A DNA stretch of 64,000 nt from Yinghuangia soli (lineage in GTDB: Bacteria; Actinomycetota; Actinomycetes; Streptomycetales; Streptomycetaceae), in assembly GCF_021502675.1 (NCBI RefSeq), contig NZ_JAKFHA010000007.1, forward strand, positions 54,351-118,350. Reading direction: 5' to 3'. Shown piece after piece: positions 27,694 to 37,342 of the stretch (the stretch's first letter is position 1; every line of letters starts with the position of its first letter). A program made the translations under genes and the position numbers. The notes beneath the pieces were generated by a model. The model worked only from the letters and a program-made list of their open reading frames with translations, had not been told where the DNA came from and searched no databases.

Positions 27694-28313
27694 ATGGGGG
27701 AATCTCGTCGGCGGTCCTGCGTCGCGGCAACTGCTCGGGGACCACGACAAGGCCATCGACGTGGCGTTCGACTTCCGCCCGACACCGGCCCATGCGGCCG
27801 CGGGCGCGGACCGGGCGGGGACGTTGGGCGAGGGCGTCGCGTACTACCGGCGCCTGCGGCCCGGGCGGCTTGTCGTGACGGGCGCACCGGGCGCGGGCAA
27901 GACCGTGCTGGCCCTGCAGCTGATGCTGGGGCTGTTGGAGGAGCGCCGACCGGAGGACCCGGTGCCGGTGCGGCTACCGCTGGCGTCCGGAAACCGCATC
28001 CGCTGCGGACGCAGTTCATATTGATGGCCGCGATCGCCGCGGGCTTCGCAACCATTGCAGGGCTCCTCGAAGGCGCGGCCATGGCCGTCCTGGCACTCAT
28101 CGGGGCCCGCTGTTCGCCGCGGTGGCATTCGGCGGCACGGGTGCGCTGCACCTCGCGCTCCTGCTTTGCACTCGAAAGTGGTCGCGGAACCCTCTCCCCT
28201 GGCGGTTGGAGCGGTTTCTCGACTGGGGGTGCGAGGCGGGGCTGCTGCGGGTGGCCGGGGTGGCTTACCAATTCCGGCATCGGGAGCTTCAGGAGTATCT
28301 GGCTCGCCACTGA
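27694..28313 (+). pseudogene. Degenerate NACHT-domain NTPase gene
   Basis: Pieces of one gene are spread over three frames. In frame 2 (about 27700-27995) are FDFRPTPAHAAAG and the P-loop segment LVVTGAPGAGKTVLALQLML, as in actinobacterial NACHT NTPases. In frame 1 (about 28020-28115) are two hydrophobic segments, MAAIAAGFATIAGLL and AAMAVLALIGA. In frame 3 (to 28313) is the usual C-terminus, VAYQFRHRELQEYLARH. Most of the NTPase body between P-loop and membrane part is missing, so the gene has suffered a large deletion plus frameshifts. It lies between two tRNA genes on the opposite strand. Confidence 0.75.
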
Positions 28314-28381
28314 GCGCAGCGGGGAAGCAAGAAGCCCCATGGCCGTCGACCATGGGGCTTGGTTCTGCTCCTCTGCTTGGG

Positions 28382-28454
28382 CTCCCCCGACTGGACTCGA
28401 ACCAGTAACCTGCCGGTTAACAGCCGGCTGCTCTGCCAATTGAGCTACAGGGGA
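28382..28454 (-). tRNA. tRNA-Asn (GTT)
   Basis: A 73-base cloverleaf on the minus strand. The acceptor TCCCCTG pairs with CGGGGGA, the discriminator is G73, the anticodon loop is CTGTTAA (anticodon GTT) and the T arm is ACTGG-TTCGAGT-CCAGT. CCA is not encoded. The 264 bases beyond it (28455-28718) hold no gene that I can support. Confidence 0.95.
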
Positions 28455-28718
28455 TTGCGCTTCCCGCCTCTGCGGCGTTCGCTGCGTGGAATACATTAGC
28501 GCACTCCGCGGGGTGCCTCGTACACGGGTTTTCCGGCGGTGATCACCGGGCCGGTCGGCGAGGCGTCGCCGGCGCACCGGGCCGCGGCTGGCAGACTCGC
28601 AGGCGACCCGGTCCTTCCTGCCGTGCTCCGGGCTGCCCTCGGGGCGGTTGTACTGCCGTCCGCGCGGGTAGTCGTGGACCTGCAGCGAAACGGGACCGCA
28701 CCACACGGAGGGACTCTC

Positions 28719-29027
28719 ATGGGCACCCGCATCACCTTCGTCGCCGGCCTCGCCGTCGGGTACGTCCTGGGCGCCAAGGCCGGCCGCGACCGGTACGAGC
28801 AGATCCGCAAGGCCACCCGCGGCTTCGTGGAGAGCGCACCCGTGCAGAGCGCCGGGCACGCCGCCGCGGGGTTCAGCCGGGACGCGGGCGGCAAGGCCGT
28901 GCAGAAGATCGGCGAGCACCTGCCGGAGCGCGTCGGACGGCATCTGCCGGACCGGTTCGGCGGCACCGGCGTGCACGCGCACAACGGACACAACGCGGCG
29001 AACCGCCGCTACGACGACGGCCTGTAG
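28719..29027 (+). CDS. Small YtxH-like membrane-associated protein
   Basis: A 102-residue protein. The N-terminal segment ITFVAGLAVGYVLGAKAGRD is a short Gly-rich membrane helix followed by RYEQIRKATRGF, the usual pattern of actinobacterial YtxH-like proteins. The rest is hydrophilic and ends in a His/Asn-rich tail. ATG 28719 follows GGAGGG with good spacing; the frame is open to 28539 without support. Function is unknown, perhaps envelope stress. Confidence 0.82.
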   Translation: MGTRITFVAGLAVGYVLGAKAGRDRYEQIRKATRGFVESAPVQSAGHAAAGFSRDAGGKAVQKIGEHLPERVGRHLPDRFGGTGVHAHNGHNAANRRYDDGL

Positions 29028-29126
29028 GCCGTAAGGCACTGCGCGGTGGGCCCGGCGCCGGCCGCGGATCTGCCACGGGCCGGCGGCAGCCGCAGGTCGG
29101 CCGCGGCCAGGCTCGGCCGGGCTCGG

Positions 29127-30593
29127 TCAGCCGCGCCGGTGGCGGCCGGTGACCGAGGCTGCCGTGCGGGCCGCGAGGTCCGGGTACATGCGGTCCCGCA
29201 CGTCCGCGAACTGCTCGCGGACCGCGGTGCCGACCGCCCGGTCGTCGTCGCCCGGCGGCACGAAGGCCGTCGCGGGGCGGGTCCAGGCCGGGACGTCCGG
29301 CTTGCCGGACAGCGCCCAGGCGGCCTGCCGGGCCACCCCGAGGGCGGCTGCGCGGGCCGCCTCGGCGGGTTCGGGGACGGTCACCGGCACGCCCAGGACC
29401 ATCGGCGCGACCGCGCGGACCGCGGCGGAGCGGGCACCCACGCCGACCAGGAAGACGCGTTCGACCGGGACGCCGCAGGCGCGCAGCACGTCGAGTCCGT
29501 CGGCGAGCCCGCACATCATGCCCTCGACCGCCGCACGCGCGAACGCCTCGGGGGTCATGCTCTCCCGGTGCAGGCCGGTCAGCGTGCCGGCCGCGTGCGG
29601 CAGGTGCGGGACGCTCTCGCCGTCCAGGTACGGCAGCATCACCAGGCCGCACGCGCCGGGCGTCGAGCGCAGGGCGAGTTCGTCGAATCCGGCGGTGTCG
29701 ACGCCCAGCATGGTGGCGGTGCCGCGCAGCACGCGGACCGCGTTGAGGGTCCGGACGACCGGCATGCGGCGGCCGGTGGCGTCGGCGAGGCAGGCCACGG
29801 ACGGGTCCGCGACCATGCTGTCGTGCACCGCGAAGGCGGCCCCCGCGGCGCCGGCCGCGACGACCACGTCGCCGTGTTCGAGGCCGAGTCCGAAGGCGAG
29901 TGCCGCCTCGGCTCCGGCGCCGGCCGAGATCACCAGGCCTTCGGGGGTGCGTCCGGCGGCCTCGCCGGGGGCGACCAGGCGCGGCAGGCGTACCGGGCGG
30001 CGGAAGGCGGCCTCGGCGAGGTCCTCGCGCCAGCCGCCGGTCTCGGGCGACCAGTAGCCGGTCGTCGAGGCGTCCGACCGGTCGGTGGTCAATTCCGCCG
30101 GGCAGCCCAGGAGTTGCCAGGTCAGCCAGTCGTGCGGGAGGGCCGCGGCGACCACGCGGGCGGCCTCCTCGGGCTCGTAGTGGGCCAAGCGGCGCAGGTG
30201 CGCGACCGCGGTGGCGGCGTTGGGGACGAGTCCGGTGGCGCCCAGCCAGGCCTGCGGGCCGCCGAGTTCCTCGACGAGTTCGGCGGCCGGGCCGGACGCG
30301 CTGATGTCGTCGTGCGGGAGCGGCGGCGCGACCACCACGCCCTGCCCGTCGAGCGCTATCAGGCCGTGCCCCTGGGCGGTGACGCCGATCGCCTCGACGT
30401 CGTCCAGGGTGCCGCCGCCCGCGGCCTCGCCGAACGCCCGCAGCCACGAGACGGGGTCGCCGTGCGCACCGTCCGCGAACCGCACGACGGTCTGCCGGAG
30501 CACGTCGCCGCTGTCGCCGTCGCAGACGACGATCCGGGCGGCCCGGTGGGAGCAGTGGACCCCGGCGACGAGACGACCGCGCATGCTGACCAT
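29127..30593 (-). CDS. FGGY family carbohydrate kinase (xylulokinase-like)
   Basis: A 488-residue sugar kinase of the actin-like ATPase fold. The N-terminal domain has AGVHCSHRAARIVVCDGDSG for phosphate binding and AIGVTAQGHGLIALD. The C-terminal domain has VFLVGVGARSAAVRAVAP, the FGGY glycine-rich region, and MLPYLDGESVPHLPHAAG. It would phosphorylate a pentose or related sugar. Starts at 30593 and 30584 are both possible; neither has a clear ribosome binding site. No isomerase or transporter lies beside it, so the sugar is open. Confidence 0.88.
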   Translation of the reverse strand: MVSMRGRLVAGVHCSHRAARIVVCDGDSGDVLRQTVVRFADGAHGDPVSWLRAFGEAAGGGTLDDVEAIGVTAQGHGLIALDGQGVVVAPPLPHDDISASGPAAELVEELGGPQAWLGATGLVPNAATAVAHLRRLAHYEPEEAARVVAAALPHDWLTWQLLGCPAELTTDRSDASTTGYWSPETGGWREDLAEAAFRRPVRLPRLVAPGEAAGRTPEGLVISAGAGAEAALAFGLGLEHGDVVVAAGAAGAAFAVHDSMVADPSVACLADATGRRMPVVRTLNAVRVLRGTATMLGVDTAGFDELALRSTPGACGLVMLPYLDGESVPHLPHAAGTLTGLHRESMTPEAFARAAVEGMMCGLADGLDVLRACGVPVERVFLVGVGARSAAVRAVAPMVLGVPVTVPEPAEAARAAALGVARQAAWALSGKPDVPAWTRPATAFVPPGDDDRAVGTAVREQFADVRDRMYPDLAARTAASVTGRHRRG

Positions 30594-30709
30594 GGCCGCA
30601 GTTTAGGAGGCGGCGGACGCGGATCCGGAGGTACTGCCGAATCGGTCTGCGGTGCCGCGCATTCCGCCTCCGGCGGCCGCGGGGAGGCGCGGGCGCCGGG
30701 CCGGAGGTG

Positions 30710-31849
30710 TCACGTGTCGAGGTAGCCGCGCAGCTGGTCGGCGTACGTGCGGTCGCGCAGTTTGGACAGTGTGCGGGACTCGATCTGCCGGATGCGCTCG
30801 CGGGTGACGCCGAAGCGCCGGCCGATCTCCTCGAGCGTGTGCGGCTGCCCGTCGACGAGTCCGTAGCGCAGCCGCACGACGTTCTTCTCGCGGTCGCCGA
30901 GCGTGGACAGGACGGCTTCCAGGTGTTCGCGGAGCATCAGGTACGCCGCGGACTCAGCAGGCGAGGTGGCGTCGGCGTCCTCGACGATGTCGCCGAGCAG
31001 GACCTCGTCCTCGCCGACCGGGGTGTGCAGGGAGACCGGCTCCTGGGCCAGCCGCAGGACTTCGACGACGCGGCCGGGGTCGAGGTCGAGGACCGCGGCG
31101 AGGTCCTCGGCGGTCGGCTCCTCGCCGCGCTCCTGGAGGAGGCGGCGCTGCACGCGGACCACCCGGTTGATGAGTTCGACGACGTGGACCGGGACGCGGA
31201 TGGTGCGGGCCTGGTCGGCGAGTGCGCGGCTCATCGACTGGCGGATCCACCACGTCGCGTACGTGGAGAACTTGTAGCCGCGCGTGTAGTCGAACTTCTC
31301 GACCGCGCGGATGAGTCCGAGGTTGCCCTCCTGGATCAGGTCGAGCAGGCTCAGGCCGCGGCCGACGTAGCGCTTGGCGACGGAGACGACCAGGCGCAGG
31401 TTGGCCTCGATGAGGCGGCGCTTGGCGGCGCAGCCCTGCTCGACCAGGTGCGCCAACTCGGCGCACAGGGCCGGGTCGTCCAGTAACGGGTCGCCGCGGG
31501 CGGCGGCGTGCGCGAGTCTCTCCTCGGCGAACAGCCCGGCCTCGACGCTGCGCGCGAGGTCGACCTCGTCGGCGGCGGTCAGCAGCGGGACGCGGCCGAT
31601 CTCGCGCAGGTATTGGCGCAGGAGGTCGGCGGAGGGGCTCTGCGCGTCCTCGGGTGCGGTGGCACCGGACGCGTCCGTATCGGGCGCATCGGGCGCATCG
31701 GTGTCGTGCGGCTCGGCGGCGGGGACCGCCGCTTCGACCGGGGCGACGGGGACCGTCGATTCGGCCGGGGCGTCGGAGGCGTCCGTCCTCACGTCCTGCG
31801 GAGGCGGCCGGCCGGGCGCCTCCGCGCGCCTGTTGGTGTGCTGCGGCAC
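30710..31849 (-). CDS. RNA polymerase sigma factor, group 2 (HrdB/HrdD-like)
   Basis: A 379-residue sigma-70 factor. A Pro/Ala/Asp-rich N-terminus of about 70 residues replaces region 1.1. Region 1.2 begins at [18 protein letters not shown]. Region 2 has [20 protein letters not shown] and [20 protein letters not shown], region 4 has [20 protein letters not shown]. The strong region 2.4 and 4.2 match to HrdB means it should read similar promoters. The short N-terminus and ending [11 protein letters not shown] suggest a non-essential HrdA/C/D-type paralogue rather than the principal factor. It starts at GTG 31849. Confidence 0.93.
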   Translation of the reverse strand: MPQHTNRRAEAPGRPPPQDVRTDASDAPAESTVPVAPVEAAVPAAEPHDTDAPDAPDTDASGATAPEDAQSPSADLLRQYLREIGRVPLLTAADEVDLARSVEAGLFAEERLAHAAARGDPLLDDPALCAELAHLVEQGCAAKRRLIEANLRLVVSVAKRYVGRGLSLLDLIQEGNLGLIRAVEKFDYTRGYKFSTYATWWIRQSMSRALADQARTIRVPVHVVELINRVVRVQRRLLQERGEEPTAEDLAAVLDLDPGRVVEVLRLAQEPVSLHTPVGEDEVLLGDIVEDADATSPAESAAYLMLREHLEAVLSTLGDREKNVVRLRYGLVDGQPHTLEEIGRRFGVTRERIRQIESRTLSKLRDRTYADQLRGYLDT

Positions 31850-31984
31850 GCTCCCCAGTCTGCGGCACCCACCACCCGCAAGCCGAGAGTACGGACCCGG
31901 CGAAAATGACGAAATTGTCGCTTCACCACGGCAGATCCGGCGGAATCGACGGAAAAGCTGCGCATTCCGCTCGTTGACGGGCCG

Positions 31985-32746
31985 TCAGATGCCGAACCGG
32001 GCCCCGATTCCCTCCAGCACGCTGTCCAGCCCGGACTCGAAACGCCACACGAAGTCGTCCTTGCGCTGCGCCTCCATGGCGAAGCGCAGCAGCGCGGGGT
32101 AGCGCCCGGTGCCCATCAGCCACATCATCTGCGGGCTGTACGCGTCGCGCAGATCGTCGCCGCTGGTCCATTCGTGCCGCTTCATGAGCTCCAGTTGGCC
32201 GACTTCGTCGGTCATGGCGCCGCGGATGTACGCCGTGACGGTGTGCTGTGCGGCGTAGCTTGTGTCGGCGTCGAGCCCGAGGCCGTCGAACGCGGCCAGC
32301 ATGCGCTCCATGGTGGCCACCACGTTCGGTGTGAGCAACACGACCTGGCGGGTGGTGAGTTCGACGATCCACGGGTGCGCGAGGGAGATGGCCCGTACCT
32401 GGGCTGCGTGCACGCGTACGACGTCGCGCCAGGTCTCGCCCGGGACTTCGGGGTTGCGGTAGGCCCCGTAGATCTTGTCGAGCATCAGCTCGAACAGCTC
32501 GTCCTTGTTCACCACGTAGCGGTACAGGGCCATGGTGGTGACCCCCAGATGGCCGGACAGCTTGCGCATCGAGACGGCGTCCAGCCCCTCGGCGTCCGCG
32601 ACCTCGACGGCGGCGGCGGCGATGGCGTCGTGGCTGAGGGTGGTGCGCTGCGCCTTGGCGGGCCGCTCGATGCGCTCCCAGATCGACTGCCGCTCTGCGG
32701 ACTGCTCGGCGGACTGCTCGGCGGCGGGGCTGGGCTCCTGGGGCAT
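31985..32746 (-). CDS. TetR family transcriptional repressor
   Basis: A 253-residue regulator with an N-terminal helix-turn-helix (LGVTTMALYRYVVNKDEL) and a C-terminal TetR_C-type ligand domain (WRDVVRVHAAQVRAISLAHP). A Glu/Ser/Ala-rich leader of about 35 residues precedes the DNA-binding domain and includes the repeat EQSAEQSAE. It is divergent from the FMN reductase and MFS genes, with a palindromic operator between. It probably represses both sides and releases when the exported drug binds. Confidence 0.93.
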   Translation of the reverse strand: MPQEPSPAAEQSAEQSAERQSIWERIERPAKAQRTTLSHDAIAAAAVEVADAEGLDAVSMRKLSGHLGVTTMALYRYVVNKDELFELMLDKIYGAYRNPEVPGETWRDVVRVHAAQVRAISLAHPWIVELTTRQVVLLTPNVVATMERMLAAFDGLGLDADTSYAAQHTVTAYIRGAMTDEVGQLELMKRHEWTSGDDLRDAYSPQMMWLMGTGRYPALLRFAMEAQRKDDFVWRFESGLDSVLEGIGARFGI

Positions 32747-32770
32747 GGCCGGGGTTCCTTTCGGGCGAGT

Positions 32771-32846
32771 GCGTACACCGTATCAATGGCTGTACACCGT
32801 ACACAGTGATGTGTACGGTGTACGCAAGAGCGATACGGCGTACACA
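32771..32846. promoter_or_regulatory. TetR operator region with four related half-sites
   Basis: GTACACCGTACAC (32792-32804) and GTGTACGGTGTAC (32811-32823) form a perfect 13-bp inverted repeat with a 6-base centre. Outside it, CGTACACCGTAT (32772-32783) and ATACGGCGTACA (32833-32844) form a second, nearly perfect outer pair. The array lies between the divergent TetR gene (start 32746) and the FMN reductase (start 32890), where one repressor could block both promoters. Confidence 0.85.
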
Positions 32847-32889
32847 GCGCGCCGGATCGCGCTCATTCCACGCTGCTCGGGAGGACCCC

Positions 32890-33525
32890 ATGACCGCCGC
32901 CGACACCACCACTGCCACCGCCGGCACCGCTGCCCCGGCCGCCGAGGACCGCCTCCGGCTCGCGGTCATCGTGGCGAGCACCCGCGACGGCCGCTTCGGG
33001 CCGACCGTGGCCACCTGGTTCACCGGCCTCGCCGCGGAGCGCGCCGACCTCGCGGTCGACGTCGTCGACCTGGTCGCGACCCCGCTGCCCGCGGCGATGC
33101 CCGGCTGGGAAGGCGCCGCCCCCGAGGACGCCGAACTGCTCGCCGCGGTGACCCCGCGGCTCGCCGCCGCCGACGCGTTCGTGGTGGTCACGCCGGAGTA
33201 CAACCACAGCTTCCCGGCGCCGCTGAAGAACCTGATCGACCTGCACTACGGCGAGTGGCAGGCCAAGCCGATCGGGTTCGTGGCGTACGGCGGACTGTCC
33301 GGCGGCCTGCGGGCCGTGGAGCACCTGCGGCAGGTCTTCGCCGAGCTGCACGCCGTGACGGTCCGCGACACGGTCAGTTTCCACGGTGCGGCCGGCACGT
33401 TCGACGGGCCGCTGCCCAAGGACCCGGACGGCTGCGGGGCCGCCGCCAAGACGATGCTCGACCAGGTCGTGTGGTGGGCGCGGGCCCTGCGGGAGGCGAA
33501 GGCGGTGCGGCCGTACGGGAGTTGA
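32890..33525 (+). CDS. NAD(P)H-dependent FMN reductase
   Basis: A 211-residue flavodoxin-like oxidoreductase. The FMN phosphate loop is near IVASTRDGRFGPTVATWF, and the strongest mark is FVVVTPEYNHSFPAPLKNLI, followed by GFVAYGGLSGGLRAVEHLR, as in SsuE/azoreductase-like NADPH FMN reductases. ATG 32890 has GGGAGGA upstream; the frame open to 32806 covers the operator. It is first in a probable operon with the MFS pump 156 bases on. It may reduce quinones or nitro/azo drugs, the pump then exporting products; this is inferred. Confidence 0.92.
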   Translation: MTAADTTTATAGTAAPAAEDRLRLAVIVASTRDGRFGPTVATWFTGLAAERADLAVDVVDLVATPLPAAMPGWEGAAPEDAELLAAVTPRLAAADAFVVVTPEYNHSFPAPLKNLIDLHYGEWQAKPIGFVAYGGLSGGLRAVEHLRQVFAELHAVTVRDTVSFHGAAGTFDGPLPKDPDGCGAAAKTMLDQVVWWARALREAKAVRPYGS

Positions 33526-33681
33526 TCCGGCGGTGCGCCGCGCCTCGGCCGGCCGCCCCGTCGTCCGGCCGCTCCGCCGTACGCCTGCCCGCCGTACGTC
33601 TCCCCGAACAACCGCCCAGACGTCTGCCTGTACGCCCCCTCGTACGTCCGCCACCTCGCCGCGAAGAGGACAGGTCCTGCC

Positions 33682-35223
33682 ATGCGCACGAAGACTCCCC
33701 CGCTCCCGCCCGCCGCCGCGTCGGCCGCCCCGCCGGTCCCGCCCGCCTCGCCGCCGGACGCCGCGAAGGGCGCGCCCGCCCCGCCCCGGGAACCGCTCGG
33801 CCGCGAACTGATGGGCGTCGCCCTGGTCGTCGTGCTCGGCATGGCGATGGCCGGGCTCGACATGACGGCCGTGAACGTCTCGCTCAACCGCCTCTCCGGG
33901 GAGTTCGGGACGCCGCTGACCACCGTGCAGTGGGTGGCGACGGCGTACACCCTCGCCCTCGCCGCGGCGATCCCGGTGGCCGCGTGGGCCATTGCGCGCT
34001 TCGGGACGCGCCGGGTCTACATGGTGTCCGTCGGGGTGTTCCTGCTCGGCTCGATGCTGTGCGGGGCGGCCTGGTCGGTCGAGTCGCTGATCGCCTTCCG
34101 CGTCCTGCAGGGCCTGGGCGGCGGCATGATCATGCCGGTCGGCATGACGATCATGACGCGCCGGGCCGGTGCGAAGATGCCGCAGGTCATGGCCATCGCG
34201 GGCATCCCGATGCAGCTCATCCCGATGACCGGGCCCCTGGTCGGCGGATGGCTGGTGGACGCGGCGTCATGGCGCTGGATCTTCTACCTCAACCTGCCGA
34301 TCGCCGTCGTGGCGCTGCTGCTGGCCTCGCGCCTGCTGACGCCGGACGCGTCCGGGCCGGGTCAGCCGCTCGACGTGCGAGGACTGCTGCTCGTCTCCCC
34401 CGGCCTGTCCGCGCTCATCTTCGGCCTGACCACCGGGGCGCACCACGGGAGTTTCGCCGGCGCGGCCGCAGCGCTGCCGACCGCCGCGGGCGTCCTGCTG
34501 CTGGCCGGGTTCGCGCTGCACGCGCGGCGGGCCGAGCACCCGCTCATCGACCTGCGGCTGCTGGCGCAGAAGTCGATGGCCTCGTCGTCCACCGCGATGG
34601 TGCTGTTCATGTCCGGGTTCTTCGGGCTGATGCTGCTCGTGCCGCTGTACTTCCAGTCGGTCCGCGGCGAAAGCGCCACCGCCACCGGGCTGCTGCTCAT
34701 CCCGCAGGGCCTGGGCACCGCGCTGTCGATGCCGCTCGGCGCGCGGCTGATCACCCGGGTCGGGCCGCGGAACCTGCTGCTCGCCGGCCTGGCGCTGGCG
34801 GTGACCGGACTGACCGCGTTCGCCGTGCTGGTGGGGTTCGCGCCGCCGTACGCGGCCCTGTGCGCGGCGCTCTTCGCCGCCGGGGCGGGCATGGGCATGG
34901 TGATGATGCCGACGATGGCCTCCGCGATGCAGCCGCTGTCCCCCGAGCAGGTGCCGGCCGCGAGCACGCTGCTCAACATCGTGCAGCAGACGGGTGCTTC
35001 GGCCGGTACGGCGCTCATGTCGCTGGTCCTCGCCGAGTCCCTGGCCGGGCGCGGCGAAGGCGGCGCCCCGGGGGCGTACCAGACGGCGTTCGCGGTCGGC
35101 ATCGTGCTGCTCGCCCTGGCGCTGCTGCCCGCGGCGCGGGTGGCGCGGCGGATGCTGCTGCCGGACGACGCGGCCGGGGCCGCGGTACCGGCGGCTTCGG
35201 GGGCGGCGGCCGGGCACGCGTGA
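33682..35223 (+). CDS. MFS multidrug efflux transporter (DHA2, EmrB/QacA type)
   Basis: A 513-residue transporter with about 14 membrane helices. After a Pro/Ala-rich N-terminus of about 45 residues come GMAMAGLDMTAVNVSLNRLS (DHA2 motif D1 region), the antiporter motif AGIPMQLIPMTGPLVGGWLV and SWRWIFYLNLPIAVVA. It lies downstream of the FMN reductase and the TetR operator, so it should be a drug-inducible proton-driven exporter. The 156-base gap before it has repeated CGTACGcc/CGTACGtc motifs but no gene. Confidence 0.93.
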   Translation: MRTKTPPLPPAAASAAPPVPPASPPDAAKGAPAPPREPLGRELMGVALVVVLGMAMAGLDMTAVNVSLNRLSGEFGTPLTTVQWVATAYTLALAAAIPVAAWAIARFGTRRVYMVSVGVFLLGSMLCGAAWSVESLIAFRVLQGLGGGMIMPVGMTIMTRRAGAKMPQVMAIAGIPMQLIPMTGPLVGGWLVDAASWRWIFYLNLPIAVVALLLASRLLTPDASGPGQPLDVRGLLLVSPGLSALIFGLTTGAHHGSFAGAAAALPTAAGVLLLAGFALHARRAEHPLIDLRLLAQKSMASSSTAMVLFMSGFFGLMLLVPLYFQSVRGESATATGLLLIPQGLGTALSMPLGARLITRVGPRNLLLAGLALAVTGLTAFAVLVGFAPPYAALCAALFAAGAGMGMVMMPTMASAMQPLSPEQVPAASTLLNIVQQTGASAGTALMSLVLAESLAGRGEGGAPGAYQTAFAVGIVLLALALLPAARVARRMLLPDDAAGAAVPAASGAAAGHA

Positions 35224-35286
35224 CGCGTGTGGCGGGCCCGCGTACCCGCGCGGGGAATCAGCGGGAATCGGGGGTGCGGTCGTGCG

Positions 35287-37227
35287 TCAGAGCGCGGCCG
35301 CACCCCCGTCGATGAGCGAGCGCCGGTACTTCTCCAGGTCCAGCAGCTCCTGGAAGGTGGCGGCGTACTCCTCGGCCTGTGCGGCCGGGTCGAGCCGCTG
35401 CAGCCGCGACTTCACGTCCAGGATGCGGCGGTCCGCGGAGAACGTGCGCAGCCGGACCAGGCACTCCCCCGCATACGCCTCGTCCGGGGCGCCGGCCGTG
35501 CGCACCGACTCCACGGCGAGCTCGGTCACCAGGGCGCGGACCGCGTCGTCGGCCGCGCTCTCGCGTACCGCGGGGATCCACCCGGTCTGCACCGCAGGGC
35601 AGTTCATGCCGCCGGCGGAGTCGATCGCGGTACGCACGGAGGCGTAGGGCGGGAGCGTGAACTCGTCGACGCCGTAACTGTCGAAGACCCGGGCCACCAG
35701 GGCCGGGTACTGCAGCGCCAGCTTGAGCACCTCGCGCTGCACCATGTGCCGCGGGTCGCGGGTGTCGGGCCGGCCGCCGCGCTGCCCCGGCCCCGCCTGG
35801 CCGGCGCCGCCCTGGCCGCCGGGGCCTTGCTGCGGACCGCCCTGCGCCGGGCCGCCGTCGCGGCCGCGCTGATCGCCGCGCGCCGCGCGCTCGCGCTTCC
35901 AGCGGGCGAGCTGGCCGACCCGGCCCACGACGAAGCGCTCGTCGAGGAAGCCGAGCCACGAGTCGAGGCGTACTGCGTAGGTGTGGCGCAGGGCCTGGTC
36001 CTTGATGTCCGCCACGATCGGGGCGGCGGCGTCCAGGGCGGCCACGCGGCCCTCGGCGGTGCCCAGGTCGTAGCCCATGATCCGGCTGCGGATCGCGAAC
36101 TCGAAGAGCGGCACGCGCGCGTCGACCAGGTCGCGTACCGCTTGGTCGCCGCGGGCCTGGCGCAGGTCGCACGGGTCCATGCCGTTCGGCTCGACCGCGA
36201 CGAAGGTGCGGGTGACGAATTTCTGGTCCTCCTCGAAGGCGCGCAGGGCGGCCTTCTGGCCCGCGGCGTCGCCGTCGAAGGTGTAGATGACCTCGCCGCG
36301 GAATTCGCCGCTGTCCATGAGGAGCCGGCGCAGGATCTTGATGTGGTCCTCGCCGAACGACGTGCCGCAGGTGGCGATGGCCCCGGTCACCCCGGCGAGG
36401 TGGCAGGCCATCACGTCGGTGTAGCCCTCGACCACGACGGCCCGGCCGGACTTGGCGATGTCCTTCTTCGCGAGGTCCAGGCCGTACAGCACCTGGGACT
36501 TCTTGTAGATCGGCGTCTCGGGGGTGTTCAGGTACTTCGGGCCGTTGTCGTCGTCGCGCAGGCGGCGCGCGCCGAAGCCGATGACGTCGCCGCTGATGTC
36601 CCGGATCGGCCACATGAGCCGGCCCCGGAAGCGGTCCATCGGCCCCTTGCGGCCTTCACTGGCCAGACCGCTGGTGAGCAGTTCCTCAGGGGTGTAGCCG
36701 CGGCCGCGCAGGAAGCGCACGAGGTGCTCCCAGCCGGCCGGTGCGTACCCGATCCCGAAGTGCTCGGCGTCGGCCTGCGTGAAGCCGCGGTCGGCGAGGA
36801 ACTGCCGCGCGACCATGGCCTCCGCGGACCCGAGCTGCTCGACGAAGTACTGCGCGGCGACCTTGTGCGCCTCCACGAGCCGGGTGCGCTGGCCCTGCTG
36901 GCGGCCGGGCGTGTAGCCGCCCTCTTCGTAGCGCAGCTCGATGTTGTACTGCGCGGCGAGCCGCTCGACGGTCTCGGAGAAGGTGAGGTGGTCGACCTTC
37001 ATCACGAACTCGAGGACGTCACCGCCCTCTTGACACCCGAAGCAATGGTATAGACCTTTGGCGGGCGAGACATTGAAGGAAGGTGACTTTTCATCATGAA
37101 AGGGACATAGGCCCTTGAGATTGCCTCCGCCGGCGTTCCGCAATTGCAGATGCTCGCCGACCACGTCCTCGATGCGAGCCGCCTCGCGGACCCGCTTGAC
37201 GTCTTCGTCCCGAATACGGCCCGCCAT
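35287..37227 (-). CDS. dnaG: DNA primase
   Basis: A 646-residue primase that lays RNA primers at the replication fork. The N-terminal zinc ribbon is CPFHDEKSPSF then YHCFGCQEGGD (C41, H44, C62, C65). The catalytic core has the Toprim motifs VVVEGYTDVMA and YTFDGDAAGQ. A Gly/Gln/Pro-rich linker (about residues 445-495) joins it to the C-terminal helicase-binding domain. ATG 37227 begins MAGRIRDEDVKRVREA, as in other actinobacterial DnaG; the frame is open further up without support. It is divergent from an unknown CPxC protein. Confidence 0.97.
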   Translation of the reverse strand: MAGRIRDEDVKRVREAARIEDVVGEHLQLRNAGGGNLKGLCPFHDEKSPSFNVSPAKGLYHCFGCQEGGDVLEFVMKVDHLTFSETVERLAAQYNIELRYEEGGYTPGRQQGQRTRLVEAHKVAAQYFVEQLGSAEAMVARQFLADRGFTQADAEHFGIGYAPAGWEHLVRFLRGRGYTPEELLTSGLASEGRKGPMDRFRGRLMWPIRDISGDVIGFGARRLRDDDNGPKYLNTPETPIYKKSQVLYGLDLAKKDIAKSGRAVVVEGYTDVMACHLAGVTGAIATCGTSFGEDHIKILRRLLMDSGEFRGEVIYTFDGDAAGQKAALRAFEEDQKFVTRTFVAVEPNGMDPCDLRQARGDQAVRDLVDARVPLFEFAIRSRIMGYDLGTAEGRVAALDAAAPIVADIKDQALRHTYAVRLDSWLGFLDERFVVGRVGQLARWKRERAARGDQRGRDGGPAQGGPQQGPGGQGGAGQAGPGQRGGRPDTRDPRHMVQREVLKLALQYPALVARVFDSYGVDEFTLPPYASVRTAIDSAGGMNCPAVQTGWIPAVRESAADDAVRALVTELAVESVRTAGAPDEAYAGECLVRLRTFSADRRILDVKSRLQRLDPAAQAEEYAATFQELLDLEKYRRSLIDGGAAAL

Positions 37228-37342
37228 GCCCTGAAGTTTACGTGCCGTGCCCGACACCCTGGCAGCGCGCCCCGCCCGTCCGCTGGTAACGTCGCAATCT
37301 TCGGCCGCGACGCGCTCCGGCCGGAGTCCTGAGGGAGCCATC

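Noticed and set aside
27355-28454. Integrated element using one of the tRNA genes as attachment site
   Set aside because: No integrase and no duplicated tRNA 3' end is seen; only a decayed NACHT gene remains.
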